NCBI GenBank assembly: GCA_014801815.1
Contig: JAAVDM010000063.1
Coordinates: 1 to 64,000 of the forward strand
DNA length: 64,000 bases
Source: Bacteroides sp.
GTDB taxonomy: Bacteria > Bacteroidota > Bacteroidia > Bacteroidales > Muribaculaceae
Direction of reading: 5' to 3'
The notes below the pieces were generated by a model. That model was not told the DNA's origin and did no database searches. It was given only the letters and a program-made list of their open reading frames with translations. Shown here piece after piece: positions 62,163-64,000 of this stretch (position 1 is the stretch's first letter; every line of letters starts with the position of its first letter). The position numbers and the translations under genes were made by a program.

Positions 62163-62810
62163 TTATAATGATAGTCTTTTGTTGAATTTATGTATCTTCA
62201 GCGAGAAGAAAATTCTGTAGAGACCGAAACTGATAAAAGATATACCTATCCAAAGCCATACGGCTATACCTCCACCAATAGGGCCTGCCATAAATATTAC
62301 AGCAAAAACTAATGTGATAAGAAGTAGTGCCATAAGCCATCCGAACCAGTTGAAATTATAGCTGTATAATGAGCATGATTCGCATATTGCGTTAATTGTT
62401 GCGTATATAAGATAGAGACCCACAGCATAGATAAAACTGGAAACTAAAGTGGCTTGCGGCATACAAAAAAGCCATATACCCACTATAAGTTCTATAATTC
62501 CTAAAGTCAAAGGCCAGCCCCATTCGGGCATTACCTTACTGTTAGATATGGAGAAAATGATATTGGCAAATCCTGCACCGCATATCATTACCACAAATGT
62601 ATTTGCAAGAACCGATAAAGACGATATCGGATTGCATAGACACCAGATGCCGATGATAACGGACAACACACCGGTGAGCATAGGTATCCACCAATATTTG
62701 GTTATTCCTCTTTTGGATATTAAGTCTCTCATATATTCTAACTTTATATTTGCTGATAAAACAGATTGATGTGGTGTTAAGTTGCTGTTAATCATAGTCT
62801 GCTTTGCCAC
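62163..62810 (-). CDS. HdeD family acid-resistance-type membrane protein (DUF308)
   Basis: 215 aa, six hydrophobic segments in two-helix repeats: MLTGVLSVIIGIWCLCNPISS, VMICGAGFANIIFSI, WPLTLGIIELIVGIWLFCMPQATL, IYAVGLYLIYATINAIC, WLMALLLITLVFAVIFMAG, GIAVWLWIGISFISFGLYRIFF. HdeD is linked to acid tolerance in enterobacteria; here only the fold is clear. Signal-like N-terminal 30 residues are polar (MAKQTMINSNLTPHQSV). A MITE copy lies 22 bp upstream of the start. Confidence 0.85.
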   Translation of the reverse strand: MAKQTMINSNLTPHQSVLSANIKLEYMRDLISKRGITKYWWIPMLTGVLSVIIGIWCLCNPISSLSVLANTFVVMICGAGFANIIFSISNSKVMPEWGWPLTLGIIELIVGIWLFCMPQATLVSSFIYAVGLYLIYATINAICESCSLYSYNFNWFGWLMALLLITLVFAVIFMAGPIGGGIAVWLWIGISFISFGLYRIFFSLKIHKFNKRLSL

Positions 62811-62832
62811 TATAATGTTCTATTTCTTCAAA

Positions 62833-63027
62833 TAAGTGGCTCTTAAAAATTAAGTGATATATGGTTTGAGTTACAGCTTTTAAATCTTGAACAATAAAAC
62901 TTGTTATTTTTGGTCGCTTAGGACTTGTCGCTCAGTCGAATACTGAAGTATTCTCCTTCGTTCCGCTTTCAAATCACCTCAAAAATAACTGCGTTTTATA
63001 TGTTCATTAATTTTTAAGAGCTGCTTG
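62833..63027 (+). mobile_element. MITE-like palindromic element, copy F
   Basis: 195 bp; ends TAAGTGGCTCTTAAAAATTAA and TTAATTTTTAAGAGCTGCTT, each with one change from consensus. Orientation as copy B. Its right end abuts the remnant of a VOC gene exactly, as if inserted into it. Confidence 0.7.
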
Positions 63028-63180
63028 GCTAAAATAACCATAACCCTCAACCTGACTTTTGGTTTTGGGTGTGACGAAAGTTGTACCGTTTACGATGGCT
63101 TTTTCTAAAGTACTTTCGAGGTCTGCAATTACGAAACAAGAGACATGTAACCTATCGGTAAAGTACGTTTACGTACTTTA
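63027..63180 (-). pseudogene. VOC (glyoxalase-fold) gene remnant cut by MITE copy F
   Basis: On the minus strand the frame reads IADLESTLEKAIVNGTTFVT then PKTKSQVEGYGYFS, which resembles the end of VOC domains (in families such as glyoxalase: LESTLEKAxANG, PKTxVEGYGYFA), and stops at the MITE. An upstream piece, PIGYMSLVS, is in another frame. No full gene exists. The family call is from pattern recall, so moderate. Confidence 0.45.
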
Positions 63181-63687
63181 GAGTCTGCCTTAATTTCAAA
63201 ATCCAATAATAACGAAGAAATGCTGTAGCTCTTTTGAGAGACGAATATTAGTAATGACCGGTTATATTTAAGAGTTACTTGTTCTTATTACTTTCTTTAT
63301 AATTTAAATAGAGAAGAGCTTTCTGATTAAAATTCCCCTAATTTTATCACACTCTCTTAGGAAGAGAGCAAATCTCAGTTGCAAATTTATATAAATACTT
63401 TGATTCTCACAAGAGTATACATTAAATTTTATGAAGCATTTTTTTAATAATTAATCAAATGTTTTACAAATCCGTATTATTGCAGAAAATAAGTAATTGA
63501 TAATAAATTATTTATAGGTAATCACACTCTCTTCCTAAAAGTTGAAAGTTTCATTTCTCTTTCCTTACTTTCGAGATAGGTTGTATGTTACTTTTATCTT
63601 ATAGGCTAAAGAACTTTCTCTCAATTACTTAACTTCATAACTAACTAACTGATTTAAGTAATTAAAATTTATTGTAGTTTAAGTAAA
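63181..63687. other. AT-rich intergenic region without a gene
   Basis: Very A/T-rich. A degenerate MITE end (TATTTAAGAGTTACTTG) lies near 63258-63275; CTCTCTTAGGAAGAGAG near 63353-63369 forms a short hairpin and a related CACACTCTCTTCCTAAAAG occurs near 63524-63542. A minus-strand TAAATTTG near 63381-63388 fits a -7. No coding frame is convincing. Confidence 0.45.
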
Positions 63688-64000
63688 ATGAAAAAATAAT
63701 ACTGATTTTGACATGCTTTCTAATGAGCTGTGGGGCCATCATTGCTAAAACTCCTGAAGTAACCGAAGTATCGCTGATAGGTGAAGGTGTTGGTAATGGT
63801 GGTCGTCCGATTGTAGTAGTAACCTGCGCTGCTAAGAAAGCTGATAAAGTGAGCGATGATGATATATGTCGGTGTGCAATACATGGTATCTTGTTTCGTG
63901 GATACGCCGATCAATCGAATACCCTCAGTTTTGATGCGAGTACAGCGCACTCAGCTCTGATTGATGCTGATAAAGAAACTGCCTATGCTGATTATTTTAA
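63688..64000 (+). pseudogene. Small lipoprotein gene start, signal peptide out of frame (A6), cut by window edge
   Basis: ATG 63688 is followed by six A then TAA. With seven A the frame reads MKKIILILTCFLMSCGAIIA, a lipoprotein signal with Cys15, and continues TPEVTEVSLIGEGVGNGGRP, IVVVTCAAKKADKVSDDDICR, CAIHGILFRGYADQSN, to the edge. As written, translation could begin only at ATG 63723 (MSCGAIIAK), losing the signal. The domain with CAIHGILFRGY recurs in Bacteroidales secreted proteins. It may be intact if the A count is an error. Confidence 0.6.

Noticed and set aside
1..64000. CRISPR array, prophage, conjugative element or restriction-modification system
   Set aside because: No regularly spaced repeats, phage structural genes, integrases, relaxases or methylase pairs were found on either strand.

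Overview
The window is typical Bacteroidales chromosome, most likely from the Muribaculaceae or a close gut relative; this family-level call is an impression, not a measurement. The evidence is the gene families (TonB-dependent receptors, Omp28 and choice-of-anchor J secreted proteins with C-terminal sorting-type ends, DUF4254, TPR/HTH regulators, Rpn-type nucleases), the scarcity of Shine-Dalgarno sequences, and promoters that fit the Bacteroidetes consensus TTTG - about 20 nt - TAnnTTTG.

Layout. 1-2380: a partial AAA-ATPase-like (DUF1703) gene and an Rpn-family nuclease gene, the latter lying between two copies of a structured repeat of about 160 bp. 2382-14004: housekeeping genes (rsmA, a MazG-like pyrophosphohydrolase, a GATE-domain membrane protein, a U32 protein, menG, an acetyltransferase-like protein, a membrane-anchored pseudokinase, serS, a YqeY protein), then an MFS transporter and a TonB receptor. 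14320-24032: lipoproteins, large secreted proteins, a TPR/HTH regulator split by a 53-bp tandem duplication, a nitroreductase and small hypothetical proteins. 24157-30845: a tight operon of DUF4254, glycosyltransferase 9, a giant TPR protein and a plug-less TonB-type barrel. 30955-31550: rpsT between two identical tRNA-Glu genes. 31885-38166: a histidine phosphatase, a frameshifted carbohydrate-binding protein, a ZIP transporter, small proteins and an isochorismatase-like hydrolase.

38451-49173 is a redox island: flavodoxin, aldo/keto reductase, two AraC regulators, an SDR, and then a seven-gene run. That run is a NapH/NapG-like iron-sulfur fusion, two ferredoxin-type aldo/keto reductases, DUF1893, an ECF-S-like protein, TatA and TatC. 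Two members of the run carry twin-arginine motifs, so the translocase is encoded beside its probable clients. 49283-53052 holds malic enzyme, thiol peroxidase, and a flavin reductase divergent from an HxlR regulator, with a strong inverted repeat between the last two. 53320-61938 holds an S41 peptidase and a complete RND efflux operon (adaptor, pump, TolC) in which every gene is broken, next to an intact divergent AraC gene. 61993-64000 holds an HdeD-like protein with a newly noted 49-aa partner, a VOC gene remnant and the start of a partial lipoprotein gene.

Two themes cut across the window. First, a palindromic MITE-like family with 20-bp terminal inverted repeats (AAGTAGCTCTTAAAAATTAA) occurs as six full or short copies, one nested inside another, plus a bare palindrome and several solo ends. 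One copy supplies the stop codon of the HxlR gene and one appears to sit in a 5' untranslated region. Second, coding lesions are numerous: a 53-bp duplication, two nonsense codons, and frameshifts in at least five genes, four of them at A6-A8 homopolymers. These could be real decay, phase variation, or homopolymer errors in the assembly; the sequence alone cannot decide.
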